64,000 nt of DNA from Gloeopeniophorella convolvens. Taxonomy: Eukaryota > Basidiomycota > Agaricomycetes > Russulales. The stretch lies in NCBI GenBank assembly GCA_022496205.1, contig WTXD01000014.1, forward strand, positions 248,001-312,000. The letters are read 5' to 3'. The notes beneath the pieces are model-generated. The model searched no databases, was not told the DNA's origin, and saw only the letters and a program-made list of their open reading frames with translations. Positions within the stretch are counted from its first letter, which is position 1. Every line of letters begins with the position of its first letter. Shown piece by piece: positions 34,970 to 47,335 of the stretch. A program made the position numbers and the translations under genes.

Positions 34970-36038
34970 ATGGCTCCTGCAAAGCATATCTCTGCAAACG
35001 ATTCAGGTTCAGACTCGGACGCACCGGAGGCTGTCACCCTCTCCAACTCTGCCTCTGCGGCCAAGGGCCGCGACCGTGCCTTGAAGGAGTTTCACACTGC
35101 TGAGAAGCAGAAGGCGAGGGAGCGGAACAGGCGGCGCGACGAGCGACTCAAGGCACAGGCAGAGGGACGGCGGCGCACACCTGCTACAATGGGACAAAGC
35201 AAGCTCGACGCCGAGGATCACGAGGAGGAGGATAATGAAGGTGGGAGCGACGAGGATGCTCGCCTGCATGCACGGATGGCACGTGCCATGGGCGACGCCG
35301 AGTGGGGGTCGGACGAGAGCGGGGCCGAGAGCGAAGGAGAGTGGGGCGGGGTCGGTGGCCCAGGTGAAGAGAGGCTCCGGGGGGTCTCGGCGGATGAGGA
35401 CGAAGACGAGGATGTGGGAATGTCGGAGGATGAAGAGTATTCCGGAGCGGAAGATGGAACGGACGAAGACATGGGTGGCAAAGAAGGCAGCGAGAGTGAT
35501 GAGGATGAAGACGACGCAACATTGGAGCCGCTGTCGAGCAAATACCTTCCGGATCACCTGTTCACCGCTGCCTTGTCTAAACCAAGGCCAGCAGAGACCA
35601 AACGCACGTCCCAAGCAACGCCCCAAGCACGACCCGTCCGAAAACGGCGACGCGTGCACCCACGCGCGAAGGACGTGGTCCTTGGGTGCGTACTTGCCCA
35701 CCCACATCGTCACTGAAAGTGACCGTTCCCCAGCTCACGCACGGTCCGGACGCTTTCACCATCTTCGGCAGGCGCGCCTACTCCTGCGTCAGGAACAACT
35801 GCACCCCCCGCGCGCGTCAACAAGTTCCTGGCAAACGCGTTGGCATTGAAGAGCGTCACAAAAAAGAACTCAAAAGTTCCTCCACGATGGGAACGACGTG
35901 CACGTACGCCACTGTCTGGAACCGTACCATGCTTGTCGCTAATCAACTTCATTCATTCAATCTTTAGCACACCTCGGGGTCCACAAGCGCACAACAGGCG
36001 CGCCAGTGTCCGGGTTTGCGCGCCAACGTTGGCGTTAA
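34970..36038 (+). CDS. U3 snoRNP-associated protein, Bud21/Utp16-like
   Basis: Three exons (34970-35685, 35734-35903, 35968-36038) give 318 residues. The N-terminal half is charged: a basic helix (EKQKARERNRRRDERLKAQ) is followed by long Asp/Glu runs. The conserved C-terminal part reads KYLPDHLF, then KDVVLGSRTVRTL, VNKFLANALALK, RWERRAPHLGV and a basic end, FARQRWR. This pattern matches the fungal U3 snoRNA-associated family (Bud21/Utp16), which works in the nucleolar small-subunit processome. The assignment rests on pattern memory, not a search. The second intron was placed at GCA-C|gtacgc because only this gives the basic tail. It may work in the same complex as Utp22 at 6-10 kb. Confidence 0.68.
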
Positions 36039-36519
36039 CCCTTCCTTCACAATTTCAGAATAGATCGACAGTAAAACACCTTCGTTTGATCTATAACGAT
36101 GGCTACCACGAGTGGGAGGACTGTGAGTAAATGAGCTCGACAGCGGAATAGACTCCCAAAAGCTCGGTGGTAAAGTAAAGGCGATAGCAAGAATAAGCAG
36201 ATAAGTGATAACAAGAAAGCAACTATCTCGTGAGTCGTAAGCACAGATGATGTCGTGAGCACAGCGTAAACAGCGTGGTTAGCAGTCGTAAATACAGTCG
36301 TGAGCAAGAACAGAGCGTTGGCATCTCGTATGAGAGTCCTTGGCGTGAACATCGCGTTTCGTGGTCAGATCATAAATAGATGGATTGGGTGCATATATCA
36401 GTAAGCATGGCATAAGTCCGCGCGCGGGCATCGCTAGGTTAGGTTGCAAGTGGCGCGTGTATGATTGTACAGCGTGTGCGTTGGTTGTCAGTGTAAGAGG
36501 TTCGGGGACGGGGAAGACG
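36039..36519. other. Intergenic region between convergent genes, 481 bp
   Basis: It is a shared 3' flank. Around 36.22-36.33 kb the sequence repeats loosely a GTCGTGAGCA / GTCGTAA-like motif, too degenerate to call a true tandem repeat. No gene is seen. Confidence 0.4.
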
Positions 36520-39500
36520 TTAAGCCATGACAGATACAGCTACCCGAGGGGCGGGGCGGCCGCGGGGTCGAGGACGGTTCAGGCGCAGATTCTCGCCAGG
36601 ACTAGGTTTCGGGTCATCGTGAGAACGGGATGATCAAGAAGGATAGGTTGAACATACGCAGTCATCGCCCCAATTATTGAGGTGTTTTCTTTGTTCTCCT
36701 TGGGACCGCGCTTTGCCAATCCGACGGTGTTGCATCGCGAACCGGAGGCAGAGTGAGCCGGTAAACTGAAGGTGACTTTAGTGTCTTTTCCAGACACAAG
36801 CGAAGAAGGGTCGATGGCGATGTTCGGATTCACAACGCGCTGGTGCAGCACCCGTGGTGCGGGCGCCGACGCTATTGAGGGAGCAGGGATCTCCGGGCGC
36901 ACAGCTGCAGAAGATAAAGATACTTTGATGGCACGCTGCGGTTGGGGATAAGGGGAGGGCCGCGAGTTGGTGCGGGAACGGATGCGGCGGAGCTCGGCTG
37001 AAAGAGGACCAAAGGTCTGCCGCGAATGTTCAAGGAGGGCCCGCATAGCTGAGCGATGGGCGGGAGGCTCAAAAGCTGAGACTCGTGTGAGCATAGAGTA
37101 GGTAGTGACATAAAGCCAGAAGACCTACATTGCAACGCATAAATTGAGAATGGTGTATCAACCCACATCTGCTTGCTCTCCTCGATGGTGACATCTGCCT
37201 CGTCCTTGAGGACGTAGTATTTGCGCAAAGCAGCAACACCCCGGTCGTCCCATTCGAAGGGTGTCTCATCGTCTGCGTCTACGATCACTACACTGTCGTC
37301 GACAACTGGTGACAATGGCGCCTTCGTGTCCAAGAAACGATCTGTGACAGGTGTGCTGTTGGCAGAAGACATCTCCTCCTCGATGGTCTCGTAGACAGAG
37401 GCGCGCGAGATCCTGATGTTGGACATTCGACGGCGATGGCCGTGGCCCCTAGACCGGACCCGGGCCCTCGGCTGCATGATCATGGGGTGCGACATGTTCA
37501 TCAGCGAGGCGTTCAGTCGAGACAGATCGATGCTGGAAATAGATTCGCTGGCCACTGAAGAGGCTTCTCCAGAAGTTGACAAAGGTGGCGTGTCCGCCCC
37601 AGAGCTAATCGAGGATTGTGTCCCCGACCGCGAGCGGGATGCTGGCATAGGGCGAGAAAACACCGGCTTAGCCATGACTGTGTAGACGATGAGGAAACTG
37701 CACGGGGGACGAACAGTCATTTACGTACAGGACGTGTCCACACCATCGGCGCTGAGACAATGCTCTTCCAAGCTGGCTCGAGAGAAGAGACCATGTTGTG
37801 CAGACATCATGCGCTCCTCACCGAAAGTTTCGGACGTTGTTGACACAATGGAGTCCCTGTTGGTCGTCTGAGGCACTTCAGGGGAATCGAAGAGTCCTTT
37901 GTCCGACGCCATCATACGGCTGTGGGGCCGTCGAACAGGCAGGAGCTTCCTCTTTCCAACGCGTGAAAATATTGGCGAGCCGTCCACATAGGAGTCCACT
38001 GACAAACGACGAACGTGACCGCCGCCAATCATCTGTTCAAGAGCGGTTAGGCGCAGCTGGACATCACTCAGAGACAACGTACGGATATCATGGTGTCATC
38101 ATCGCGTTTGGGGGCTGAGTACTCATCATCCGTGCTGAACAAAGAGAACGGCCTCGTATCCTCTGCCTGGAACTCGTCCGGCAGGGTGAACGAAGCGTAG
38201 GAATCGTCGCAACCAAAGAGTGAATCCGTCGCAGTTGACATCCTGTTCTGGTCCTTGTCGATGATCGAGTCCACCGAGTACCGTCGGCGATCCTCGTCGA
38301 AAATAGAATCCATTGGGCCCTGGCGTCTGATGTCCCTGTACTCCTTGTCCGAGAACACGCTCCCAGGGGGCGATGCCGCAATGGACGTGAGCGGTACGCA
38401 GTAGTCCTGTCTGGAGTCGAGCATCTTGTCACCGAGGTTAGGACGTGACATGCGCATGGACATGTCGCTCATCACAGAGTCGTTTGACATCTGTCGGCGA
38501 TGACCAGGAGCCCACGACGAACGACTACCGGCCATGAATCCAGCTGCGGCGGAGCCACTACTCGAGGCCGAGCCGATCCTACGGTGTGCACCGAAGCTGC
38601 GGTTATAAATACTGACGGGTGGCGCCAAAGAATTGGTCGACATGATAGAGTCCTGGCGGAAATGTCCCCTCAGCGGTCGCGCGTTGTGCGCCGGGCCAGG
38701 CGCATGTAGGTAGAGGCTGGAAGCATCGCTATCCACGCGGTTGCGACGGGGGTTGTGGCGGACAAAGGAGAATGTGTCTTCCATCGCGCTGGACATAGTC
38801 ATCATGGATGGAGACATCTCAGCAGATGTGGGCCGACTCTGGTAGCCATAGCCGAATGGGTCCTTCACTCCAGGATTGAGAACAGCGCCATAGGAGGACA
38901 CTGATGCGATGCTCAGCATGGAGTCACGGATGGTTTGGTTACGCCGGTTGTTGAACGCCGGGGGAGGATAGAATGCTGGACGATTGCTATCGAACTCGAA
39001 CCCACGTCGCACCTCGTCGAACGATTCGAAACCTTTGAAACTGATTTCAGAAGATGCGCGAGAATGCGTGCTGCTGAAGGATGCGTCAGGTCGCGATTGT
39101 TCGTTCATTGAATGCCTTGAGCTCGCATCCGAATTGACACGGCGGCGCACAGACGGGGAACGCGCGGGAGCAACTTCGTCTCTGATTGACTCAGTCGATG
39201 CGTTCTCGTCTCGGAGGCTGGAGGCCATCGAGATAGAGCGTGCGTGGGCGGGAGAAGGGATGATGTCCGACAGCGTCAACTGCGACTTGCTCGTAGACCT
39301 CGCCGACGACGGAAGGCCACCGAACTTGAAGTTGACGTTCAGCTGACCGTATGACGGTTTGGATGTGGATGACATTTGCGGCTCGGCCTCGCCTCCTAGA
39401 TCAAACGATGACACGGAAGCAGCCCCATTCAACCTGCGGGGAGGCAGAATCTCTGGGCTGGGAAGAAGAGCTGGGAGCCTCGAAGGTCCAGCTGTTGAGG

Positions 39501-42500
39501 TATCACCTTCGTAAGATTCGTCCGAAAGAGAAGACGTGGATGCCAGGGAAGGGAGGGGCGGCACGGGAGGAACGCCCTCATCTGCGCTCAAGTCACCGAA
39601 TCCGTCCAAACCATACTTGGCAGGGGTACGGAAGGCGTTTTCGAGCTGCTCTACGAAGCTGTGACGATGGGTACCAGCTGATTCGCTGAGTCTTTTGAGC
39701 TCGCCCGTGAAGTCGAATGACTTCTTGGTGTCGTCTTCATCCAGTGACGATGAATCACTTTCATCCATGTCGTCGACATTGTCTTCGTCGATAAACCGCG
39801 CAGATAACGCAGGCTCATTAGGAAGCAGAAGTGACGTCTGGGACGCCGTGGGCGTGGGCAGGGGGCTTTCTGGAGGGAGGCCCGGCGAAGGTGGGAGACG
39901 CGTGAAACACGCTGGGTAGCATGAGAATGTCTCGTCGGTTTCATCGGAGTGCTCAGCGTCGCCTTCATAGAGAAGGACCTGTAGCTCGTCTGGAATGTCG
40001 GAATTAGGGTCATCGGCGATGATTGACTGGTCTAGGTTTCGCGAGCTCATAGAACCGCCAAGCGTTCCAGCAAGTCCCAAATCCTTGCGAACTTCGCGTG
40101 ATAACGGCACGCAGGTATTGTCAGAGCGAAGGCTCGCCGCGCTATCCTTGGGACGCAAAGAGAACGACGACATCATTTTGCGGAACTTCTTGGTCAATGT
40201 AAGCTCCTTTTGACTTTCGGCGGTGAATACAGTGCTAGTCTGCCTGGAATTTGAGCCCGCCGGAGCTGATAGCGGCTGGGCACGCAGACCGGTAGCCGAG
40301 GTAGGTAGCAAACCAAATTCCTGGCTGAGAGCCACCAAAGAGGGCTTCTCGGTGATAGGTGGCCGAAGGGGACGGAACACGAATGGTACGTCAGGTTCCT
40401 CCACAGATGTTGGAGCATTGCTCTGGACCGATGAGGATGCACATGGGGCCGCCGACGTCGAGGGCACAGGTACTGAGGAGGCTTCGGCAACCCTGGGAGG
40501 TGATACTGGCCACGGTGCGATCTGCCGTCCATGTCGCAGGGAACTGGGATTTGTCCCCTGATTACGGGAGTGAGAGTAAGGCTGAATGGACGCAAGAGAT
40601 GCCAGGCTCGGTTGCATCGTAAGCGTGTTCGACCAACTCTTCTTGACCGGGCTGCCTTTCGTGCGGGGGGACTCCGCTAATAGCTTGGTGAAACTCGGGG
40701 ACAAGCGCAGGGTGCTCCCAGGAGTGCCAGGAGTCGCCTCCAGGTCAAGACGGCTTATCAACGACGCCAGATCATTTGTGGCGGCGTCTAAGATGGAGAG
40801 GACACCTAGCGGTCGTCAGCGTCGCGTTGTGACTCAAGAAACAGAAACCATACCTTCCGGATCGCCTCGCATGGCTCTGGGTCTGTCAGCCCCCACCATT
40901 TGGTCAGATGCAGGCCGTACCCTCGCCTGCTTGTACGGTGTAGCTGCCGGCGCGCCCCCTAAGGAGGGTTGCCTGTCTACAGAAGCCTCCTTGAGGTTGA
41001 CAGCGGGTTCGGGCGCTTTGAACGCCGGCTTGAGTAATGTCGGTTGGGAACTGTGTCCGGAGAAGAGATCCGCGAGTACGTTTCGAGGTCGTTTCCCAGT
41101 GGAATCATGACGCGTCCCATCATATGGTGCGGGGATGCGCTCCTGGCGGCGGGCCTCCTTAACCGTCTCCAAGCGTTCTTCGTCCCATTTGACTGAACTG
41201 GAACCGGAGGACGAAACCCGTGACGTCGTAGACCTGGGTCGCAGAGAAGATGCTGTTGAAGCTCCTGAGGTGGAGCGTCCACGATTATGTGCAAGGCCTT
41301 TGAAAGAGCTAGTCGAAAGACGACCAGAGGAACCAGCAGAGGAGCTTCGCACGGTACCGAAGCGTAAGCTAGAAGGAAGGCCGAGCCCCATGACTCCATG
41401 CTTGCGTGTCGTAGGAGCTTCAGAAGAAACAGCGTCTGGCCCGATGGATGTTCCCGCCTCAAAGCTTTCTCCTGAGTGTCGTTTGACTGTCTGGTCCCGA
41501 CCTAGACTTTTCTTCTTGGCTTTCATCGTCTCGTTTGGCATCTTGTCCCTCTTCACACATGGCACAGGCGGGGCAGTTTCCGTGGATTTAGCGCCTGTCC
41601 AAGTGGGTAGGCGCGCCATTGAGCGCATTGAACGCATCGCGCGCACAGCGATGGAGCCCGTTGCTAGGTTTGGCGCTACAAGAAGAGGAGGCGTATGAAC
41701 TTCGTCGGGGTCGGGGTCCGAAAGGGCTGTGCTATCGAGATCGTCGTGGAAAAGGTCTGGAACTTCCAGAGGAGATTTTGAGGCCGACGCCGACCGAGCA
41801 GGCGCTGGGCGCTCGGTGACCTTGTTCAAGAGGAGTCCAGAGTCCAGAGAATTGAAGCGCGCTCGAGAAGTCGAGCTCTCCGTGGACGGTTCGGGTGCTA
41901 AGTAAAACGCATTCGTGAGTAAGGACACTCACAAGAATTCAAGATACTCACATTTCGTCCGCCCGTTCTCCTTGTCCGACGAGCGCTTGTCCTTGGAAAC
42001 CTTCCGCCCTCGACTAATGCTCCACCACTTCTCCTTCCCATCGTTCTTGACTTTGGGCGGCTGGCTAGAACTTTTGCCCTGGGCGATATTGGTTACCTCA
42101 CCAAGGGTACCCCACTTCAATCCACTCAAAGCAGCACGACTCTTCTTCTTCTTGACCATGAGAACCTCACCAGCGTCTGGCTGGGCATCAGGATCGACAT
42201 AGATTTCAAACCCGCCCCTGCCGACGGAGGATGTTGCAGCACCACCTCCGACCCGACGCACAACATCGGAAAGATCGCTTCTGTCCTGCGCTTTCGTACT
42301 TTTTCCACTGACAAGAAGCCCCAACTTTGACTTTTTGGGAACGAGGCGCCTTTTCGGGGCGGTTGCATCCTGCTTCGGTGCAAGAGGGGCCGGGGGAGAG
42401 ACTGAGACGAATGATGAAGAAGCACTGGAGTTGTTGGCGAAGGGATTGCCAAATTCGGATACGGCGCCTATGGCAGAGGGGGTCGCAGAAATAAGACGGA

Positions 42501-42609
42501 TGGTAGGAACAGATGCAGGTTGCGTGGGAGTCTGGAGTGGGGAGGATGATTGCGCTCTGGGTTGCTCTGGGAGAGGGTTACGAGATCGGATTGAGAGGGT
42601 GCCGCGCAT
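36520..42609 (-). CDS. Very large Ser-rich protein of unknown function
   Basis: Seven exons (41952-42609, 40854-41897, 38083-40805, 37729-38032, 37129-37677, 36658-37081, 36520-36601) give 1927 residues. Most of it is Ser/Pro/Asp-rich and probably disordered, with many SxS and RxxS patches (for example RRMSNIRISR, RHSFVEQLE, RRYSVDSI) that look like phosphorylation sites. Repeated DSI/DSxMS motifs occur in the long third exon. A compact, more ordered block near the C-terminus (FEWDDRGVAALRKYYVLKDEA, MWVDTPFS, MRALLEHSRQTFGPLSAEL) ends in RLNRPRPRGRP. I do not recognise the family; the layout suggests a phosphoregulated scaffold of cell polarity or the cell cycle, which is only an inference. 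The start at 42609 was chosen as the first ATG giving a normal N-terminus; the frame is open 50 codons further up. Confidence 0.7.
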
Positions 42610-43900
42610 GTTGTTAAGTGCTACTGCCGGGTTGCAATTGTGTACAAGCGTGAGTGGGAGAAGCGTGGGGGGTCGTTGATAAGACACGGGTACGAAGTAG
42701 AATATATGCGAGGGGCGGAGAAAATAATGCGCTAGAAAGGGAGGGAATTGCTGAGGCAAGTAGCTGGGGTCGGGAAGAGAAGCAAGGATGCGATGTGAGA
42801 CGAACGGTCTTGTTCTTGAAGTGAGTCCTGATGAGTCTTGAGGTTAGATCTAGCAATACTAGTCGAATGTTGAATAATAGATTTGCGAAGCGACCCTGTT
42901 CACCAGTCGCCGAGGAGGATGAAGCAAACCCCCTCAGAGAGGCAAAGCAGGAGAGATGCCGACAAGGACCGAGTGAACAAGGACGCGAAGTGAACTCAAA
43001 CTCGAACACCAAAGTCCAACTTGCCCGATTTGGGCATCGCAAATGAATCAATACGCGTATACAACACGCTCGTCACATGATCGCGCACTCGCCAACGCTG
43101 TGACCGTTGGATCGCTCATTCGCCCTAGGGCTATCAATCCGTTCCAATCAAGAAAAATTTCGCCCCTACGAACTTCAGTCCATATTTCTGGCCGAATTCA
43201 ACTGCATTCCAGACCTCCTTTCACCGGCGAGAAAGGTATTAACAACTACCTCCCACAATTCTTGTCCATAGCTTCCGCCCCGCGATTCCCCAGCACCGTG
43301 TTGACAGTATTCGCGTCGGACGGGCCGCACAAAATGGCGCAAAGCATTGTCTTGATATATAGCTTACACTCCCGTCTTTCTTCCAGGGTAGCACCATGCT
43401 CAGCCACCTCTGCGGGAACGGTGAACGGCTCGGTAGATGCAGGCAGCACGCCGCCTTTCCTAAAGTTTCACATACGCTTTTGGCTCTATACTCATCGGTC
43501 TGCCTGTCACCGTCACTACCGATTCGAAGTTGCAGCATTACCACGTTCACACCGATCTCCGCAGTGCACCCCAGGAGTCTCGTGAGTCCTACGCCTGAGC
43601 CGCTCGAGGGGTACGAACCAAACACGCAGTGAGCAGCAAAGATCATTACGATAACGGCTAAAGATCACTAGCACACTATATCGTGAAGGTCCACACGTCC
43701 ACGGGTATCGTAGGCAGAGTTCATGGAAGCAGGGATATACGCAATTGTCTACTAGTCCGTGCGAGCAGTCCGTAATCAAAAAAGACAGTCGTACCAAGTC
43801 TGTGGCGTCCAGCATTCGACGAAGCAGATAATCGCATAGATCTAACGGAGAGGTCCAGGAAGCAGGCTAGATGTCCGAAAGATGATACCTCACCAAGTCC
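42610..43900. other. Intergenic region, about 1.29 kb
   Basis: It covers the 5' side of the large Ser-rich gene and the 3' side of the secreted glycoprotein gene. A plus-strand frame of 180 codons (43043-43585) overlaps minus-strand frames at 43239-43646 and 43246-43449. The last encodes a fairly ordinary-looking 67-residue stretch (for example LEERRECKLYIKTML), so a small minus-strand gene is possible but unproven. Confidence 0.35.
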
Positions 43901-45436
43901 CTAAAGAATAGGAACACCTAAAAAGCCCGTCAGGGCAGCAGCCAGTGCGGTCACGACCACACCGGCATAAGGCATAGAAACGCTCAGGACAGCCCCCGAA
44001 GAAGCGCCTGTGGGGCTGGAACCACTTGATGTCTTACTGCTAGAGCTACCACTACTACTCCCGTTAGTGGTTGTAGGGCTTGTAGCCTGCAAAGTAATAG
44101 AACGTGACGTGAGCGACAACGACAGCGACGATGACACAGTGGGCAAGGAGATGTCGTGGTAAGTGATGTGGAAGAGGGTGACTTCGTACGGTAAGACGGT
44201 GTAGGGTGAAATGACAACGTACTGATGACGAGGATGAACTCGTGGGGGATGCCCCAGCCAGGTTGTTGCTGATAGTCGAGAATGGCGTGCAGGACGATGT
44301 GGCAGGTGCGGGATGAGGAGCAGGTGTGTTGCCGTCACCTTGGTGAAAGGTGGATGCACCATAAACTCCCATGGGCTGGAATCGGTATTAGCAACGCCAA
44401 GAGTTATCATTCTATTTGGGCTCGGACGTACGGGGCCGGAATCGCCTGCACACTTAGCAAAACCTTTGTTGTAATTTCCAGGCATATTCCAGAAGCAGCC
44501 CATCTCGTCGTAAATGTGCTCGCAGAGCGCTGGTGCACCAGGTCCATCTTTGCACCCACGGAAGCAGAACTCAGAATCGGAAACAAAGTTCTGTCGCACG
44601 GGCGAGACGCTAGTCAAGACTCGTGTCCTAGAAAGGGAATGAACGTTCCATGTACATACCGTCCACTCGTGTAGTTGTTGGATTTGGCCGGTGAAAGCGG
44701 ATGAAAAGACAAGGCCGCCGATGGGATTACCTGCAGGCGCTTCAGTGAGCCGGGCAGGGAAATTTACAACGCCACATACCATTTCCGTCGGCACCGTGAG
44801 GATCCAACTCTCCACCTGCATCGCCCTTGGGCACGTTGATCTTGGTCAGATCACCAATGCCTTCACCATATGACAGTCAACGGGAGGGGCGGGTCAAGGC
44901 GAAGAGGAAAACCGTACCAGTGACTTGGACGTAATCTGGAGTCTGTACAAAATGAGCCCCCGAAATCGTGCCATCTGGGATCAGACGTGTTCCATAGCCG
45001 TCCTGTAGACGTCAATTAGCATACGTAGAACAATTCTCAACATTGACATGCCTTGATGCACCACGCTACTTCGATGCGCTTAGAGTACCTCATCGATCAT
45101 ACGGCCGAGCCGAACAGCCTGATAAAGCATACCTCGGTGTTTCCGATGCCGGAGCCAGGACCAGGTTCCGGAGGTGCAAAGATACAGAAGTCGTCGACCG
45201 AGTTCACTGGGGTCATTTAATACACGCCGGTTCACCATCATCGCAAAGATCCACTCACAATAAGCATTCTGGCACTGCGACGTCTGGTTGGAATTAGTTC
45301 CACATTTATTGGTGCCCGCCTGCCCTTGCTCCGAGTGAACGGGAGCATTGGAAGGGAGGTAGGTTGCAGAGTAGGTCTGTGCGCGAACACTGATGAGACC
45401 TAGGGACAGGACCAGGGGGAGCACGGTGGACAACAT
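43901..45436 (-). CDS. Secreted glycoprotein similar to basidiomycete 'macrophage activating glycoprotein'
   Basis: Nine exons (45259-45436, 45133-45206, 45052-45078, 44918-45002, 44780-44860, 44660-44730, 44432-44590, 44223-44375, 43901-44086) give 337 residues. A signal peptide (MLSTVLPLVLSLGLISVRA) precedes a compact, cysteine-bearing domain with YSATYLPSNAP, SVDDFCIFAPPEP, GYGTRLIPDGTI, GGELDPHGADGNGNP, DSEFCFRGCKDGP and MGCFWNMPGNY. I recall this pattern from agaricomycete proteins annotated as macrophage activating glycoprotein. A Ser/Thr-rich stalk and hydrophobic C-terminus suggest a GPI anchor, so the site is the cell surface or wall. The biochemical role is unknown. Intron 45003-45051 begins with GC (gcatgt). 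The last intron, 136 nt, splits the Ser-rich stalk. Confidence 0.85.
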
Positions 45437-45515
45437 CCCAGTTGCGGGTCGTGAAGGGCGGGCGGAAGAAGAGGGAGGCGAGCCTTGGAACACGACCAGG
45501 TCGCCGCGTTGGGAC

Positions 45516-45523
45516 CTTAAATA
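45516..45523 (-). promoter_or_regulatory. TATA-like box of the secreted glycoprotein gene
   Basis: On the minus strand it reads TATTTAAG, about 80 bp before the start codon at 45436. Confidence 0.4.
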
Positions 45524-47270
45524 CATAAGGGACCGTGTTAGGTTTAGTTTGACATGGCGATCACGCGCCAATGTATACAGAGCTATCTGTCCCAGACGAG
45601 TGACATGACACGACGATAACGGTGAAATCCAGTTGCCATCCAGTGCAGACCATAGACGCCGTGGTCGTGCACGCGCCCGCGACCGTGTATAGAGTCATCT
45701 GGTCCTGGTGTGGCCACATATGCCCGTCCGAGGGCGAAAGAACGCCGAGTCTCCACGCCTATCCCTTGTGTGCCTGTCAGCCACTGTGAAAGAGGCGGAC
45801 CCGAGGAGCTGTGCGGCAGGCTGGCATTCAATACAGCGCGCGGCTGCCAAGGGACAGGATCCAGACTCGCAACCTTGACAGTCGTTCGTCTTTATCTGTA
45901 TAAGGCATATATTACATAACGCAATATTTCAAATAGACGCTCACCTGCCCGCCAGACGCCGCCCGGCGCCAGCTTATTTCAAGTTACCGCCCCCCGCAGT
46001 TCCAACTCCGGTTCATCGAGCGGGGTTGTGACTCCAGGCTTCACGTTCTTCCGCTGCGCTGCCAAAGCCTGCGTCGTCATCCCGTGGCCTCACGTTGAGG
46101 CTCATTCTTTCTTCCAGCCTGTTTCTGACGATTGAATGCAGTTGCACCCCATGTTTATGTTACTGGTCCGCTCTAGCCGTCACGCGTCACGCTGGGATCG
46201 TGGTGTCTCTGACATTCTAACGTTGCTCGTCAGTGCTCTGGTACCGGCAAAGCTGTCCTCATGAATAATGTATGACCGACGCATGCAATGCTCTCACTAA
46301 TAGGCATTCATCAGAGTAGTAATCTTCCACTTGCCCGGTGGAGACACACGGTCTTCATGGGATTCTTGCTTACTCGTCCGAAGCAGTGAGGTGAGGCTGC
46401 AGTAACCGCACACCGTATTGGCGGTACTCAAGTGAGACACTTCGGTGCAAGTCTCGATACTTCAATGGCCCATTGAGACCTCTGCCCGGAAGAGACGCTA
46501 CTGCTGGCGCCTCGATTGGACCTTATGGTAACTATTTCCATCTGACGACGGTTGTTTGCATGTAGGTTGGGCGATATGCCGAAAAGCTTGCTGTGGTCAT
46601 TGCTTTCGCACCCACTGAAGGAAGGTGCCGATGCCCCAGACAAAGCTACACAAGCCTCTCTGTCAACCGTATTGACTCACGAGGAGCCGACGCGGGTTAC
46701 ACTTGAAGCGCTTTGCTGGTCGTACTTCTCGATGACGAGCGTATTCGCTTCTGCCGCTGAATGTGGGAACAAGTACTCAGAAGTGCTCAATAGGTACGGC
46801 TTCTGACGGGTAGAAGGTAATCCGCCCGGAGCAACTGGCATGCGTATATGGCATCTATCCTCCCACTGGTCTGCTTTACTGTTTACGTAGACGTTGATTT
46901 TGGAAGGCGTTTACTTAGAGCCGCCTCCTGAGTCGTATTGCCCAAGATGTCAATCATATCGCGGATACTGCGACGAGCTGGAGCACCAGTCGACTCGGAA
47001 GGGATCGAACAATTGTTGTCTATACCTTGTGCGATGAACTGCGACGCTGACTCTCGCCGCGATCGCGACTGGTGTTAGTAGTAGTCAAAGGATACCTAAC
47101 ACTTTGAGTGGAAACTGGGGGAGCAAAGTCTAAATTCAAGGCGCAAAGGCGGAGCGTGAAACGCATTTGTCAGATCTAGTGAGACCCTTGAGAACCAGGT
47201 CCGTCGTGTGTGTCCATCTCCAAAGAACTCGTGTAGAGTTAAGATCCGTCTCCGGCGGCGGCACCTGTCA

Positions 47271-47278
47271 TATATAAG
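47271..47278 (+). promoter_or_regulatory. TATA box of the P450 gene
   Basis: TATATAAG lies 65 bp before the P450 ATG. Confidence 0.6.
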
Positions 47279-47335
47279 CACTCTTGATATGCTCACACTG
47301 AAACCCCAGCCTCCAGCTCCCCTCAAGCCATCAAC

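Larger units (their letters stand above)
45437..47335. other. Divergent intergenic region, about 1.9 kb
   Basis: It separates the starts of the glycoprotein and P450 genes and must hold both promoters. ORFs of at most 84 codons (for example 46552-46806 on the plus strand, 47096-47353 on the minus strand) show no motif. No repeats are noticed. Confidence 0.45.

Noticed and set aside
36220..36330. A tandem repeat based on GTCGTGAGCA-like units.
   Set aside because: Units are irregular in length and too degenerate; likely simple low-complexity 3' flank.
43043..43585. A 180-codon plus-strand ORF in the intergenic region.
   Set aside because: It overlaps opposite-strand frames of similar length and has no domain, signal peptide or splice context.
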